Source of the DNA: Candidatus Zixiibacteriota bacterium
Lineage (GTDB): Bacteria > Zixibacteria > MSB-5A5 > WJJR01
Assembly: GCA_040752595.1 (NCBI GenBank)
Contig: JBFMGX010000040.1
Coordinates: 1-64,000 of the forward strand
Reading direction: 5' to 3'
DNA length: 64,000 bases
Part shown: piece after piece, positions 41,822 through 50,920 of the stretch
Numbering within the stretch: position 1 is the first letter of the stretch
Layout of the letters: each line of letters begins with the position of its first letter
Position numbers and translations under genes: made by a program
The notes under the pieces: generated by a model
The model's database searches: none
What the model was told of the DNA's origin: nothing
What the model saw: the letters and a program-made list of their open reading frames with translations, nothing else

Positions 41822-42541
41822 TCACTCACCTCGATTTCCACGACCAGCGGCCATCATCCACTGCTCCGGTGATATCGGCCCGGCGCGGAGCTGACGTGCC
41901 CCGGCCGCCGCACAGTCCACGACGGTCGAGGCATCCCTCCGGACGTACCGGCGCGGGCGTGCCCATATGACACCCCATCGTGCGACCAACCCGGACAGCC
42001 AGCGATTCTCCTCCCTGCAGGAGAGTATCCGGCCGGACGGGTTGGCGCTGGTCGCGATCAGAGGACGCCCCATCAGCGCCAGCAATCTCTTCACGATCGG
42101 TTCAGGCGTGACCCGTATGCCAATCGTTCCCCGACGGCCACCAGGAAGTGCAAAGCGAAAGTCTCGCACCGGCAGGATCAACGTCATCGGTCCCGGCCAG
42201 AACTCTCCGGCCAAATGACGCGCCACGGTGTTGAGCCGCATGCCCCACGCGTGGCACCACGATACGTCCAGTACAAACACCGAGAACGGCAGCATTCGGG
42301 ACCGCCCTTTGATCTCCCGGACGGCCTGGACGGCGGGCGCTGAAGTGGCATCGGCCAGCAGGGCGTAACGGGTCTCCGTGGGCGCTATGACGATCCCCCC
42401 GTGCAACAGACGATCGCCCAGCCGCGCCACGAGACCGGGCGACGGACGGCGGCGATTGAACGATACGATCTCACCCGCCCATTTTCCACGGAGGCATGTC
42501 TTCGCGTGCAAACTGCGCCACCCATATGATCTGCTTGCCAT
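41822..42541 (-). CDS. Sua5/YciO/YrdC-family (TsaC-like) protein
   Basis: 239 residues. A YrdC fold with GGIVIAPTETRYALLADAT, REIKGRSRMLPFSVFVLDV, FWPGPMTLILPV, GTIGIRVTPEPIV and PLIATSANPSG. TsaC makes threonylcarbamoyl-AMP for the t6A modification of tRNA. The substrate motif departs from the usual KxRP...PL, so it may be a YciO-type paralogue. It lies 6 bases before the phosphatase and 27 bases after the SPOR gene. Confidence 0.85.
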   Translation of the reverse strand: MASRSYGWRSLHAKTCLRGKWAGEIVSFNRRRPSPGLVARLGDRLLHGGIVIAPTETRYALLADATSAPAVQAVREIKGRSRMLPFSVFVLDVSWCHAWGMRLNTVARHLAGEFWPGPMTLILPVRDFRFALPGGRRGTIGIRVTPEPIVKRLLALMGRPLIATSANPSGRILSCREENRWLSGLVARWGVIWARPRRYVRRDASTVVDCAAAGARQLRAGPISPEQWMMAAGRGNRGE

Positions 42542-42568
42542 CGAAGAACGAGGTTGCCCGGTTCCCGG

Positions 42569-43051
42569 TCAGTCGTCAGGCCGTCGCACAATCCACGCCG
42601 ATTCATATCCCATGGCGCGCAGTCGGATCATGAGTGCCTCTGCCTCTCCCCGATCGGCAAAATGGCCGGCCCGGACCTTGTAATACGGTGTCTCGAACTC
42701 CATCGTCACTGTGTCGGCCAACCCGGCGGCCGCGCGCTCACGCAGGTCGTTCGCCTCGCTCCAATCCGTCGTCGCGAAGAACTGCACTTGCCAGATGGCC
42801 GCTGGAACCGAGTCCTCGGCCGCCATCAGACCCCTGGTTTGCGGCGGCACGACCGCTGTCGGTTTTGAAGCGGCGATCCGATTGGTGATAACGGAGTCAT
42901 CACCCGGAAAGCCCAGCGGGTCGAAGTGACTGCCCGGTCGTCGATCGCGCCGCCCGGCCACCGCCACGTCGCCGATGGCCGCAACGGCCAGCGCCACCGA
43001 AACGATGACACATACCAGGCATCGCTCAGAGGTAACTCTGCCACCGTTCAT
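42569..43051 (-). CDS. SPOR-domain secreted protein
   Basis: 160 residues. A signal peptide (CLVCVIVSVALAVAAIGDVAVAG) and a linker precede a C-terminal SPOR domain (WQVQFFATTDWSEANDLRER, YYKVRAGHFADRGEAEALMIRL, shown by its start and end). SPOR domains bind denuded peptidoglycan at division sites. ATG 43051 overlaps the manC 3' end by 26 nt; GTG 43036 is an alternative. Confidence 0.82.
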   Translation of the reverse strand: MNGGRVTSERCLVCVIVSVALAVAAIGDVAVAGRRDRRPGSHFDPLGFPGDDSVITNRIAASKPTAVVPPQTRGLMAAEDSVPAAIWQVQFFATTDWSEANDLRERAAAGLADTVTMEFETPYYKVRAGHFADRGEAEALMIRLRAMGYESAWIVRRPDD

Positions 43052-44105
43052 CAGACTTCAGCTTCTCCATCAACATCTTCATATCATCAATGCGGCTCCG
43101 GTGTACGACCAGCAGGGCCTGTTCGGTCCGCACCAGGACCAGGTCCGACACGCCGAACGCACAGACCAGCTCCTGTGTATCGTTGTACACGGTCGAGTCG
43201 TACGTGTCGAGCGTGACGACGGGACCGGTGAGAAGATTGTTGTCGGCGTCGGCCTTCTCCAGACGCCCCAAAGCGAGCCAACTACCGACGTCGTCCCAGG
43301 ATAGGTCGGCTTTGATGACGATGACATTGTCGGCCCGCTCGAGGACACCGACGTCGATCGAGACACAGTCGGCCGTCGCGTACAATTGTGCCAGTGCCGT
43401 CGACGCACGCTCCGATCCGATGGTCCGGGCGTAAGCGCGCAGCGGCACGGCGACAGTGGGCGCGTGCTGATCCAGGGCGGCCAGGATCGTCCGCGCGGTC
43501 CAGACAAAGATGCCGGCATTCCACAGGTGACGACGGTCGAAGTAGTAGTCCTGGGCCGTCGAGCGGTCGGGCTTCTCGCGAAACTTCTCGACCTGGTAGG
43601 AATTGATCCCATCGGACGTGGCGAAATTCGCCCCCAGCTCGATGTATCCGTAGCCGGTTTCAGCGCGCGTCGGCGTGATCCCGATCGTAATCAACACGTC
43701 ATCGTTCTTGGCGAGGCGCACACCCTCGCGCAGCACGCGTCGCAGCATCGTGTCCGGTTCGATCGCATGATCGGCTGACAGCACGACCATCGCGGCCTCG
43801 GCGTCACGCGCCGCCAGTTCGACGGCCGCCCAACCAACGGCCAGGCAGGTGTTGTTCCCCTTCGGCTCCACCAGGATGTTCTGCGCGGGTATCGACGTGA
43901 CTTTGCTGCGTACCGCCTCGGCGATTTCCGTTCCGGTCACGATCCAGATCCGCTCCGGGGGAAAGTCGGGACGGATGCGCGCAATCGTCGCCTCCAAGAG
44001 CGACTGCGATCCCAGGATGGGCAGAAGCTGTTTGGGACGCCGACGCCGCGACAGGGGCCAGAAGCGCTCTCCGTGACCGCCAGCGAGAATGACCGCATGT
44101 TCCAT
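43026..44105 (-). CDS. manC: Mannose-1-phosphate guanylyltransferase
   Basis: 359 residues, a single-domain form without the C-terminal isomerase part. HAVILAGGHGERFWPLSRRRRPKQLL is the nucleotidyl-transfer signature (ends HAVIL...PKQLL). PKGNNTCLAVGWAAV, VVLSADHAI, TGYGYIELG, VEKFREKPD and WNAGIFVW follow in family order. It makes GDP-mannose for cell-surface polysaccharides or glycoproteins. It overlaps the SPOR gene. Confidence 0.94.
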   Translation of the reverse strand: MEHAVILAGGHGERFWPLSRRRRPKQLLPILGSQSLLEATIARIRPDFPPERIWIVTGTEIAEAVRSKVTSIPAQNILVEPKGNNTCLAVGWAAVELAARDAEAAMVVLSADHAIEPDTMLRRVLREGVRLAKNDDVLITIGITPTRAETGYGYIELGANFATSDGINSYQVEKFREKPDRSTAQDYYFDRRHLWNAGIFVWTARTILAALDQHAPTVAVPLRAYARTIGSERASTALAQLYATADCVSIDVGVLERADNVIVIKADLSWDDVGSWLALGRLEKADADNNLLTGPVVTLDTYDSTVYNDTQELVCAFGVSDLVLVRTEQALLVVHRSRIDDMKMLMEKLKSDERWQSYL

Positions 44106-44190
44106 CAGAATCCTCTACGCGCAGAATGTTGCCGGGCGTCGACCACTGTCCCACGATATGAAGAAGCTTCTGCCGTGCCCACGTTGGCCG

Positions 44191-44868
44191 TCAGAAGCGC
44201 GAAGGCCGCCCTTTGGCACGATCATAGTCCCGACGCAGGAGTTTCAAGTCCTCCCAAGCATCCCGCTTCCATTCCGGGTTGCGCAAGAGCGCCGCGGGAT
44301 GAAATGTCACCAGCAGACGCGCCGCCCCGAAGTCATAGAACCGCCCGCGCAGTTTCGAGATCGGCGTCTTTGTGTCGAGAAGGATCTGGGCGGCGATGCG
44401 GCCGAGGGCGACGATGTACATCGGGGCCAAAAGCCGGATTTGCTCGGCCAGGTGCGGCAGGCACGCCCCCGACTCTTCGGGCTGCGGATCGCGGTTTTCC
44501 GGCGGCCGGCACTTGAGAATGTTGGCGATGTAGACATCGTCCCGGGTGAGATCGATGGCGGCCAGCATCTTGTCCAGCAATTGCCCGGCGCGACCGACAA
44601 ACGGCTCGCCCTTCAGGTCCTCTTCGCGCCCCGGTGCCTCGCCAATGAAGAGGATCTCAGCGCGCGGATTCCCCACGCCAAAGACGAACTTCGTGCGCGT
44701 GAACCCAAGCGGACAGCGCGTGCAGGTGTGGATCCTGTCATGCAACTCGTCGAGCGTCCGTGCGCCCGGCGGCCGCGTCGAACCGAACAACTCCAATGAC
44801 GGCTCGGTCACCAGGAGTTGACGCAAGGCACGGCTGATTGATACGGTGGCTTCATCCATGGGTGCCAT
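44191..44868 (-). CDS. Uracil-DNA glycosylase, family 4 (4Fe-4S type)
   Basis: 225 residues. Motif A is GEAPGREEDLKGEPFVGRAGQLLD and motif B is VTFHPAALLRN. The four iron-sulfur cysteines are visible as C-x2-C in CTRCPL, one in ILKCRPPENR and one in GACLPHL. It removes uracil from DNA. It lies 18 bases after coaBC. Confidence 0.95.
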   Translation of the reverse strand: MAPMDEATVSISRALRQLLVTEPSLELFGSTRPPGARTLDELHDRIHTCTRCPLGFTRTKFVFGVGNPRAEILFIGEAPGREEDLKGEPFVGRAGQLLDKMLAAIDLTRDDVYIANILKCRPPENRDPQPEESGACLPHLAEQIRLLAPMYIVALGRIAAQILLDTKTPISKLRGRFYDFGAARLLVTFHPAALLRNPEWKRDAWEDLKLLRRDYDRAKGRPSRF

Positions 44869-44886
44869 TGTGATCCGCGATGCCGA

Positions 44887-46116
44887 TCAGCGCTCAGCCG
44901 ACGCACGTCCTTGTGTCTGTCGCCACTGCACGATCCGATCAAGTATCCGATGCGCCAGGGTCTCCTTCGTGAGCAGCCCAAGAGGAGTGACCTCCCCGGC
45001 GCGAGTGATCAGGGTCGCCTCATTCGTGTCGCCGCCGAACTCAGAGCCCGGCGCGGTGGGATTGTTGGCAACCAGCAGGTCGAGGTTCTTCTGGTCCAGT
45101 TTGCGTGGCGATGTCAACCGCTCCGAATCGGTCTCCAGTGAAAACCCCACCAGATACTGATCGGGCCTCTTTGCACGACCAAGCGTCGCCAGGACATCCG
45201 GTGCCGGCTCCAGCACGAGTTGGGGCGGGCCGGATTCCTTGCTGAGCTTCTGCCGTGCCGGTGCGGCAACGCGCCAGTCGCTGACCGCGGCGGCCGCGAT
45301 GGTGACATCGCTGTCGGCAAAACGTGTCTGCGTTGCCTGGAGCATCTCCTCGGCCGTTTCGATCGTGACGAGCTCCACGTGGACCGGCGGCGGCAAGGCC
45401 GTCGGGCCGGAGATCAATGTCACAATGGCGCCGCGAGACACCGCGGCACGGGCCAGGGCGTATCCCATCTTCCCCGATGACCGATTGGTGAACACGCGCA
45501 CCGGATCGATCGGCTCCACCGTCGGTCCTGCCGTGACCAGCACGCGGACGCCCTGCAAGTCGCGCGACGCCGCAAAGAACCGCTCGATGGCGGCGACGAT
45601 CTCGTGCGGCTCGGCCATGCGTCCGACACCGTATGTATGGCAGGCCAACTCGCCGACGCCGGGAGCAATGATGATAACACCGCGCCGTTGCAGGGTCGCC
45701 AGATTCTCCTGCACGGCGGCGTGGCGGAACATCTCCGTATTCATCGCCGGCGCGAGCATGACCGGCGCGGGCGTGGAGATCAGAAGCGTCGTCAGCAGTT
45801 CGTCGGCGAGCCCGGCGGCGTATTTCCCGATCAAGTCGGCCGTCGCCGGAGCCACAACGACCAACTCCGTCCACGTCGCGATGTCGATATGGCGCGTGCC
45901 CACGTACCGCTGCTCCGGGAACATATCGATGAGGACCTCGCGCTCGGAGAGCGTCTCCATCGTCAACGGCGTGATGAAGCGGGCCCCATTGCGCGTCATC
46001 GACACCCAGACATCGGCACCGGCTTCCTTCAGACGACGGCACAGGAAGGCCGACTTGTAGGCGGCGATCCCGCCTGAGATGCCGAGAAGGATGTGTTTGC
46101 CCTCGAGTGAACTCAT
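44887..46116 (-). CDS. coaBC: Bifunctional phosphopantothenoylcysteine decarboxylase / synthetase
   Basis: 409 residues. The CoaC half (about 1-180) has LLGISGGIAAYKSAFLCRRL, the active-site His in GTRHIDIATW and PAMNTEMFRH. The CoaB half (about 190-409) has VLVTAGPTVEPIDPVR, FTNRSSGKMGYALARAA, AAAVSDWR and LVANNPTAPGSEFGGDTN. It catalyses two steps from 4'-phosphopantothenate to phosphopantetheine in CoA synthesis. Start ATG 46116 (MSSLEGKHILLG), 10 bases after purH; the longer in-frame start would overlap purH. Confidence 0.96.
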   Translation of the reverse strand: MSSLEGKHILLGISGGIAAYKSAFLCRRLKEAGADVWVSMTRNGARFITPLTMETLSEREVLIDMFPEQRYVGTRHIDIATWTELVVVAPATADLIGKYAAGLADELLTTLLISTPAPVMLAPAMNTEMFRHAAVQENLATLQRRGVIIIAPGVGELACHTYGVGRMAEPHEIVAAIERFFAASRDLQGVRVLVTAGPTVEPIDPVRVFTNRSSGKMGYALARAAVSRGAIVTLISGPTALPPPVHVELVTIETAEEMLQATQTRFADSDVTIAAAAVSDWRVAAPARQKLSKESGPPQLVLEPAPDVLATLGRAKRPDQYLVGFSLETDSERLTSPRKLDQKNLDLLVANNPTAPGSEFGGDTNEATLITRAGEVTPLGLLTKETLAHRILDRIVQWRQTQGRASAER

Positions 46117-46126
46117 CAGATGCCCT

Positions 46127-47761
46127 TCAATGCCGGAAATTGCGCAGACCCGAAAACACCATCGCGATCCCGAAGGCATCGGCGGCCGCAATCACCTCGG
46201 CGTCGCGCTTTGATCCGCCGGGCTGAATGACCGCCGAGATGCCGGCGCGTGCGGCGACCTCCAGGCCATCCGCCATCGGAAAGAACGCATCGGAGGCCAG
46301 CACCGCCCCGGCGGCGCGATCACCCGCCCTCTCCACGGCCTGACGCACGGCATCGACACGCGACGTCTGCCCGGCGCCGATTCCGACGGCCGCTGTCCCT
46401 TGTATTAATACGATGGCATTCGATTTGGCGTGCTTGACCACTTTGCGACCGAACAGGAGCGAAGCGATTTGGTCGGCCGTCGGCTGCGACTTTGTCACCA
46501 CGCGCAGATCAGAAGGGGTCAACTCGGCATAGTCTTCATCCTGGATTAGCAGACCACCGACAATCTCGCGACAACGGGTCTTCGCTGCGGCCTTCAAGTC
46601 CATCGTTGGGACGCGAAGATACCGGCGTGCCTTCTTTCGCAGCAGCAATTCCAGAGCGTCACCGTCGTATCTCGGCGCCAGGACGCACTCGATGAACGGC
46701 GTCTCGTCCAAAGCGCGCGCGCAATCGAGATCCACGGTGCGATTGAGGCCAATGATCGACCCATAGGCCGAGACCGGGTCGGTCGCATACGCCGCCAGAT
46801 AGGCATCGCGGAGATTGCCGGCGGCGGCAGCCCCACAAGGGCTGGCATGCTTGAAGACCGCCGCAAACGGCTCTGTGAAATCGGCCGCCATACGCCAGGC
46901 GGCATCGAGATCGCCGTAGTTGTTGTAGGAGAGTTCCTTGCCGCCGAGGACCTCCGCGCGCGCCAGCGAGACGGCCGCGCCATCGGCCGCATACAACCCT
47001 GCCTGCTGATGAGGGTTCTCGCCATAGCGCAGCATGGATATCCGGGCGAATCTCTGGATTAGAATCTCCGGGAAGTCACCTTGGCCACGCGCCGACGTCT
47101 GCCCCGCCAGGTAGGTGGCGATCCGGGCATCGTAGGCCGCTGTGACGGCGAAGGCCCTGGCCGCCAGTCTCGCCCGTAGCGCGAGCGTCGTGCTGCCGCT
47201 GTGTTCGCTCAGTTCATGAAGCAGCGGGTCGTAGTCGTCGGGATCGCAGACGACCGCGACCGAGTCATGGTTCTTCGCCGCAGCGCGGATCATGGTCGGA
47301 CCGCCGACGTCGATCAACTCGATGGCCTCGTCCCAGGTGGCATGCGGATCATCCGCCGCTTTCACAAAAGGGTACAGGTTGACGACGACGAGCTCGAACG
47401 GTGCGATCCCGGCCTGCTCCAACTCACGGCGGTCCTCCTCCCGTGCCGTGCGGGCCAGGATGCCGCCCATGAGATTCGGATGGAGCGTCTTGACCCGCCC
47501 GCCCAGCATCGAGCCGAATCCCGTGAGCGACTCGACCGCGGTGACTGGAATCCCCGCCTCGCGCAGTACGGCCAGCGTCCCCCCGGTGGAGACGATTTCG
47601 ATTTCGTAACGGTGCAGCGCCTGCGCCAACGGAACCAGTCCGCTCTTGTCGTAGGCCGAGAGAACCGACCGACGCACGCGGACCCGGCCATCGGCATCGG
47701 TGGTGCCGCCGTGGGACACCGCGTGGCTTGTCTCAGTATTGGGAATCACACTCACCCTCAC
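46127..47761 (-). CDS. purH: Bifunctional AICAR transformylase / IMP cyclohydrolase
   Basis: 544 residues. The N-terminal cyclohydrolase domain has SAYDKSGLVPLAQALHRY, STGGTLAVLREAGI, GRVKTLHPNLMGGILA and DVGGPTMIRAAAKNH. The transformylase domain has LRYGENPHQQAGLY, KELSYNNYGDLDAAWRM, KHASPCGAAAAGN, RVDAVRQAVERAG and the C-terminal AFGIAMVFSGLRNFRH. It performs the last two steps of IMP synthesis. It lies 19 bases after purC. Confidence 0.97.
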   Translation of the reverse strand: MRVSVIPNTETSHAVSHGGTTDADGRVRVRRSVLSAYDKSGLVPLAQALHRYEIEIVSTGGTLAVLREAGIPVTAVESLTGFGSMLGGRVKTLHPNLMGGILARTAREEDRRELEQAGIAPFELVVVNLYPFVKAADDPHATWDEAIELIDVGGPTMIRAAAKNHDSVAVVCDPDDYDPLLHELSEHSGSTTLALRARLAARAFAVTAAYDARIATYLAGQTSARGQGDFPEILIQRFARISMLRYGENPHQQAGLYAADGAAVSLARAEVLGGKELSYNNYGDLDAAWRMAADFTEPFAAVFKHASPCGAAAAGNLRDAYLAAYATDPVSAYGSIIGLNRTVDLDCARALDETPFIECVLAPRYDGDALELLLRKKARRYLRVPTMDLKAAAKTRCREIVGGLLIQDEDYAELTPSDLRVVTKSQPTADQIASLLFGRKVVKHAKSNAIVLIQGTAAVGIGAGQTSRVDAVRQAVERAGDRAAGAVLASDAFFPMADGLEVAARAGISAVIQPGGSKRDAEVIAAADAFGIAMVFSGLRNFRH

Positions 47762-47780
47762 ACGCCGTTGCGATCAACCG

Positions 47781-48707
47781 TCACTCGCCCACGAGTCGAC
47801 GCTGCACTTCCCGGTACTTGGCCGCCGTGTTACGCACGACCTCATCGGGGAGCTTTGGACCCGGCGGTCGTTTGTCCCAATGGATTGACAGCAGGTAGTC
47901 CCGGACGTATTGCTTGTCGAAGCTCGGCTGTACACGGCCCGGGTGATACCCATCGACCGGCCAGAACCGCGACGAATCCGGCGAGCAGATTTCGTCGATC
48001 AAGGTCAGCATGTCGCCATCAAACCCAAACTCGAACTTCGTGTCGGCAATGATGATCCCGCGCGCGCGGGCATAGTCGGCGCAGGATTGGTACAGTGCCA
48101 GTGAGACATCCCGCAAGCGCCCCGCCAGATCCGACCCCAGGTCATCGGCCACGCGTTTAAGAGAGACGTTCTCATCGTGGCCAACGTCGCTTTTGGTCGC
48201 CGGGGTGAAAATCGGCTCGTGGAGCTTCTGTGCCTCGACGAGATTGTCTGGGAAGTCAAAGCCGTGGAGATGCACACCCCCGCTCCTGGCTGATGCACGC
48301 ATTTCGTTGTATTCTTTCATCAGAGAGCCGGTGATGTAGCCGCGCACGACGCACTCATAGTCGATACGCCGACACTTCTTCACGCGCATCGACCGCCCCT
48401 CCAATTGGGAGCGGTAGCGAGGCAATGGGTCGGGATACGCCGACACGTCGGTCCCGATCAGGTGGTTGGGCACGATGGGGCGCGTGTGTTCGAACCAGAA
48501 CTGCGACATCCGGGTCAGGACCCGCCCCTTGCCGGGGATCGGCGTGGGCAGAACCACGTCGAAGGCCGACAACCGGTCGGTGGCGACAATCAGAAGCTCG
48601 GTCCCCAGATCGTAGACGTCGCGGACCTTGCCGCGCGCATAGACCGGCACCGTCCCGAGATCGGTCTTGGTCAGGGCATCCATGGGGTCGGCAGCCACAG
48701 GGTTCAT
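47781..48707 (-). CDS. purC: SAICAR synthetase
   Basis: 308 residues, the long form of PurC. GKVRDVYDLGTELLIVATDRLSAFD (ends GKVRD...LSAFD), PNHLIGTDV, ECVVRGYITGSLMKEY, FTPATKSDVGHDENVS and IDEICSPDSSRFWP are all family signatures in order. It joins CAIR and aspartate in purine synthesis. It lies upstream of purH; purN lies 66 bases further upstream. Confidence 0.97.
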   Translation of the reverse strand: MNPVAADPMDALTKTDLGTVPVYARGKVRDVYDLGTELLIVATDRLSAFDVVLPTPIPGKGRVLTRMSQFWFEHTRPIVPNHLIGTDVSAYPDPLPRYRSQLEGRSMRVKKCRRIDYECVVRGYITGSLMKEYNEMRASARSGGVHLHGFDFPDNLVEAQKLHEPIFTPATKSDVGHDENVSLKRVADDLGSDLAGRLRDVSLALYQSCADYARARGIIIADTKFEFGFDGDMLTLIDEICSPDSSRFWPVDGYHPGRVQPSFDKQYVRDYLLSIHWDKRPPGPKLPDEVVRNTAAKYREVQRRLVGE

Positions 48708-48773
48708 GACACCTCCGAGCCGGCAAGATACGAGTGGCGCTCGGTTTACGACAAGGGCAACATCCGGCCGCGA

Positions 48774-49400
48774 TCAGCGTTGCCGGCGGCGCTGCTGCGC
48801 GAACGCCTCGATCGCGTCGGGCAGCAACTCATGCTCAACGGCCAAGACCCGGTCGCGCAATTGCTCGGGCGTATCGCCGGGGTGAACCGGGACGCGGCGC
48901 TGCAAGAAGATCTCCCCATGATCGTAGATCGGATCCACGAAATGCACGGTGGCGCCGCTCTCGGTTTCCCCGGCGGCGATGACCGCCTCGTGCACCCGCA
49001 TCCCGTAGAATCCGGGTCCACCGAACTTCGGCAGGAGCGCCGGATGGATGTTGATGATCCGGCCCGCATACTCCTCCACGACCGGACGTGGCACCAGCTT
49101 CATGTACCCGGCGAGAACCAGCAACTGCACGCGGGCGGAGGCGAGCAAGTCGAGCAACCCGGAGACAAATGCTTCCGGCGATCCGGCCTTCTTCTCGGAC
49201 CAGTGCACCGCTTCCACCCCGGCCTGACGGGCGCGTTCGAGCGCGTACGCATCGCGGTTGTTCGAAATCACGATCGTGACGATAGCGTCAAGGCTGCCGG
49301 CTGCGATCCGGTCCAAGATCACCTGGAGATTGGTCCCGCTTCCCGAGACCATCACGCCGACCCGCAGGGGACCGGCATCGCGATCGGTGCCGTCGCTCAT
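48774..49400 (-). CDS. purN: Phosphoribosylglycinamide formyltransferase PurN
   Basis: 208 residues. VGVMVSGSGTNLQVILD (phosphate loop), AGYMKLVPRPVVEEYAG, the catalytic Asn-His pair in INIHPALLPKFGGPGFYGM, and VHFVDPIYDHGEIFLQR with the catalytic Asp. It transfers formyl from 10-formyl-THF to GAR. The C-terminal tail (QQRRRQR) is basic. It follows gatB by 6 bases. Confidence 0.96.
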   Translation of the reverse strand: MSDGTDRDAGPLRVGVMVSGSGTNLQVILDRIAAGSLDAIVTIVISNNRDAYALERARQAGVEAVHWSEKKAGSPEAFVSGLLDLLASARVQLLVLAGYMKLVPRPVVEEYAGRIINIHPALLPKFGGPGFYGMRVHEAVIAAGETESGATVHFVDPIYDHGEIFLQRRVPVHPGDTPEQLRDRVLAVEHELLPDAIEAFAQQRRRQR

Positions 49401-49406
49401 TCTTTC

Positions 49407-50867
49407 TCAGCCACCCGGGGCACCCAGCCGCTCCCGAAGCAGTTCATTCACCCGCTGCGGATTGGCGCGTCCCTGCGTGCGTTTCATCGTTTCACCGACA
49501 AAGAAACCGAGGAGCTGTGCCCTGCCCGCCTTGTATTTCGCCAGTTGCCCCGGGTTGTCGGCAATGACAGCATCGATGACCGCAATCAGAACGCCATCGT
49601 CCGAGAGTTGCTCAAGTCCTTCGCTCTTGACGATCTCGGAGGCCCGTTGCCCCGAAGCGACCATCCGCTCAAAGATATCCTTGGCCATCTTGCCGGAAAT
49701 CGTGCCCGCCTCGACCATTCCGAGCAATTCGGCCAGTGCCTCCGGCTTGACCGGGAAGTCACCGATGCCGATTCCACGTTCCTTGATGACCCGCAGCACC
49801 TCAGTCATGATCCAATTCGCCGCCTTCTTGCCGTCGGCGAAGTGCCGCACGGTCGCTTCGTAGTACTCCGCCAGCGCCCTGGTGTCCGTCAGAACCGAGG
49901 CATCGTAGGTGGTGATCCCGTACTGTTGCACCAGCCGTCGTGCCCGCGCCTCCGGCATCTCCGGCAAGGACGCGCGGACCGACTCAATCCATTCCGGCGC
50001 GATCCGCAACGGCAACAAATCAGGCTCCGGGAAATAGCGATAGTCGGAAGACTCTTCCTTGCTGCGCATGGGATGTGCCGTCTGCGCCTTCTCATCCCAA
50101 AGGAGCGTTTCCTGAACCACCGTGCCGCCGGACTGCAGCAACCGCGTCTGCCGTTCGATCTCGAATGCCAGCGCCCGCTCCACGCCGCGGATCGAGTTCA
50201 TGTTCTTGACTTCCGTGCGCGTGCCGAAGGCGCTCTCGCCCACCGGCCGCACCGAGACGTTGGCGTCGCAACGCAGCGCCCCTTCCTCCATGTTCCCGCT
50301 GCACACTTCGAGGTATTCGAGTATCTGACGGAGCCGGGTCAGATACAGCCCGGCCTGACGCGGGGACCGGATGTCGGGGCGGCTCACGATCTCGATCAAC
50401 GGCACGCCGCAGCGGTTCATGTCAACCAGAGTAGTATCTTCATCCCCGGCGTTCTCGGGATGAAATGACTTGCCGGCGTCTTCCTCGACATGGATGCGGA
50501 TGAGTCCGATCGAAATCCCGTTGCCATCCTCAGTGATGGCAATCGTGCCGCCTGCACCCAGTGGACGATCATATTGTGAGATTTGGTATCCCTTGGGCAG
50601 ATCGGGATAGAAGTAGTTCTTCCGCGCGAAGATCGATAGTGGATTCACTCGACCGCCGACCGCCAGAATCGTGCGCGTGGCGTATTCGACTGCCCGGCGA
50701 TTGAGCACTGGGAGCGCTCCCGGCAGTCCGAGGCAAACGGGGCAGGTTTGCGCATTGGCCACGCCGCCATAGGCGGAACGACACCCGCAGAAGATCTTCG
50801 AATCGGTCAGAAGCTGAGCGTGCACCTCCAACCCAATGACCGGTTCGTATCGCTGTTTGGAAGTCAT
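49407..50867 (-). CDS. gatB: Aspartyl/glutamyl-tRNA amidotransferase subunit B
   Basis: 486 residues. YEPVIGLEVHAQLLTDSKIFCGC (start of the amidotransferase domain with its Zn-type cysteines), CPVCLGLPGALPVLN, FARKNYFYPDLPKGYQISQY (three conserved blocks), and the YqeY-like tail at about 400-486. With GatA and GatC it amidates Glu-tRNA-Gln and/or Asp-tRNA-Asn. ATG 50867 (MTSKQRYEP) is preferred over 50876. It is upstream of purN and 38 bases after gatA. Confidence 0.97.
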   Translation of the reverse strand: MTSKQRYEPVIGLEVHAQLLTDSKIFCGCRSAYGGVANAQTCPVCLGLPGALPVLNRRAVEYATRTILAVGGRVNPLSIFARKNYFYPDLPKGYQISQYDRPLGAGGTIAITEDGNGISIGLIRIHVEEDAGKSFHPENAGDEDTTLVDMNRCGVPLIEIVSRPDIRSPRQAGLYLTRLRQILEYLEVCSGNMEEGALRCDANVSVRPVGESAFGTRTEVKNMNSIRGVERALAFEIERQTRLLQSGGTVVQETLLWDEKAQTAHPMRSKEESSDYRYFPEPDLLPLRIAPEWIESVRASLPEMPEARARRLVQQYGITTYDASVLTDTRALAEYYEATVRHFADGKKAANWIMTEVLRVIKERGIGIGDFPVKPEALAELLGMVEAGTISGKMAKDIFERMVASGQRASEIVKSEGLEQLSDDGVLIAVIDAVIADNPGQLAKYKAGRAQLLGFFVGETMKRTQGRANPQRVNELLRERLGAPGG

Positions 50868-50895
50868 GCCCGCCACATGCCGACGTTGTCACGCG

Positions 50896-50920
50896 GACAA
50901 GGGGTTTAAGCCCCTTGTTT
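50896..50920. repeat. Family D palindrome between gatA and gatB
   Basis: ACAAGGGGTTTAAGCCCCTTGT, a 22-base near-perfect palindrome that overlaps the gatA stop region and fills the 38-base gap to gatB. Confidence 0.65.

Noticed and set aside
48405-50468. Long open frame (687 codons) on the plus strand
   Set aside because: It is antisense to purC, purN and gatB, which are clear family members; GC-rich third positions keep the opposite frame open. The translation is Arg/His/Gln-rich with no motif.
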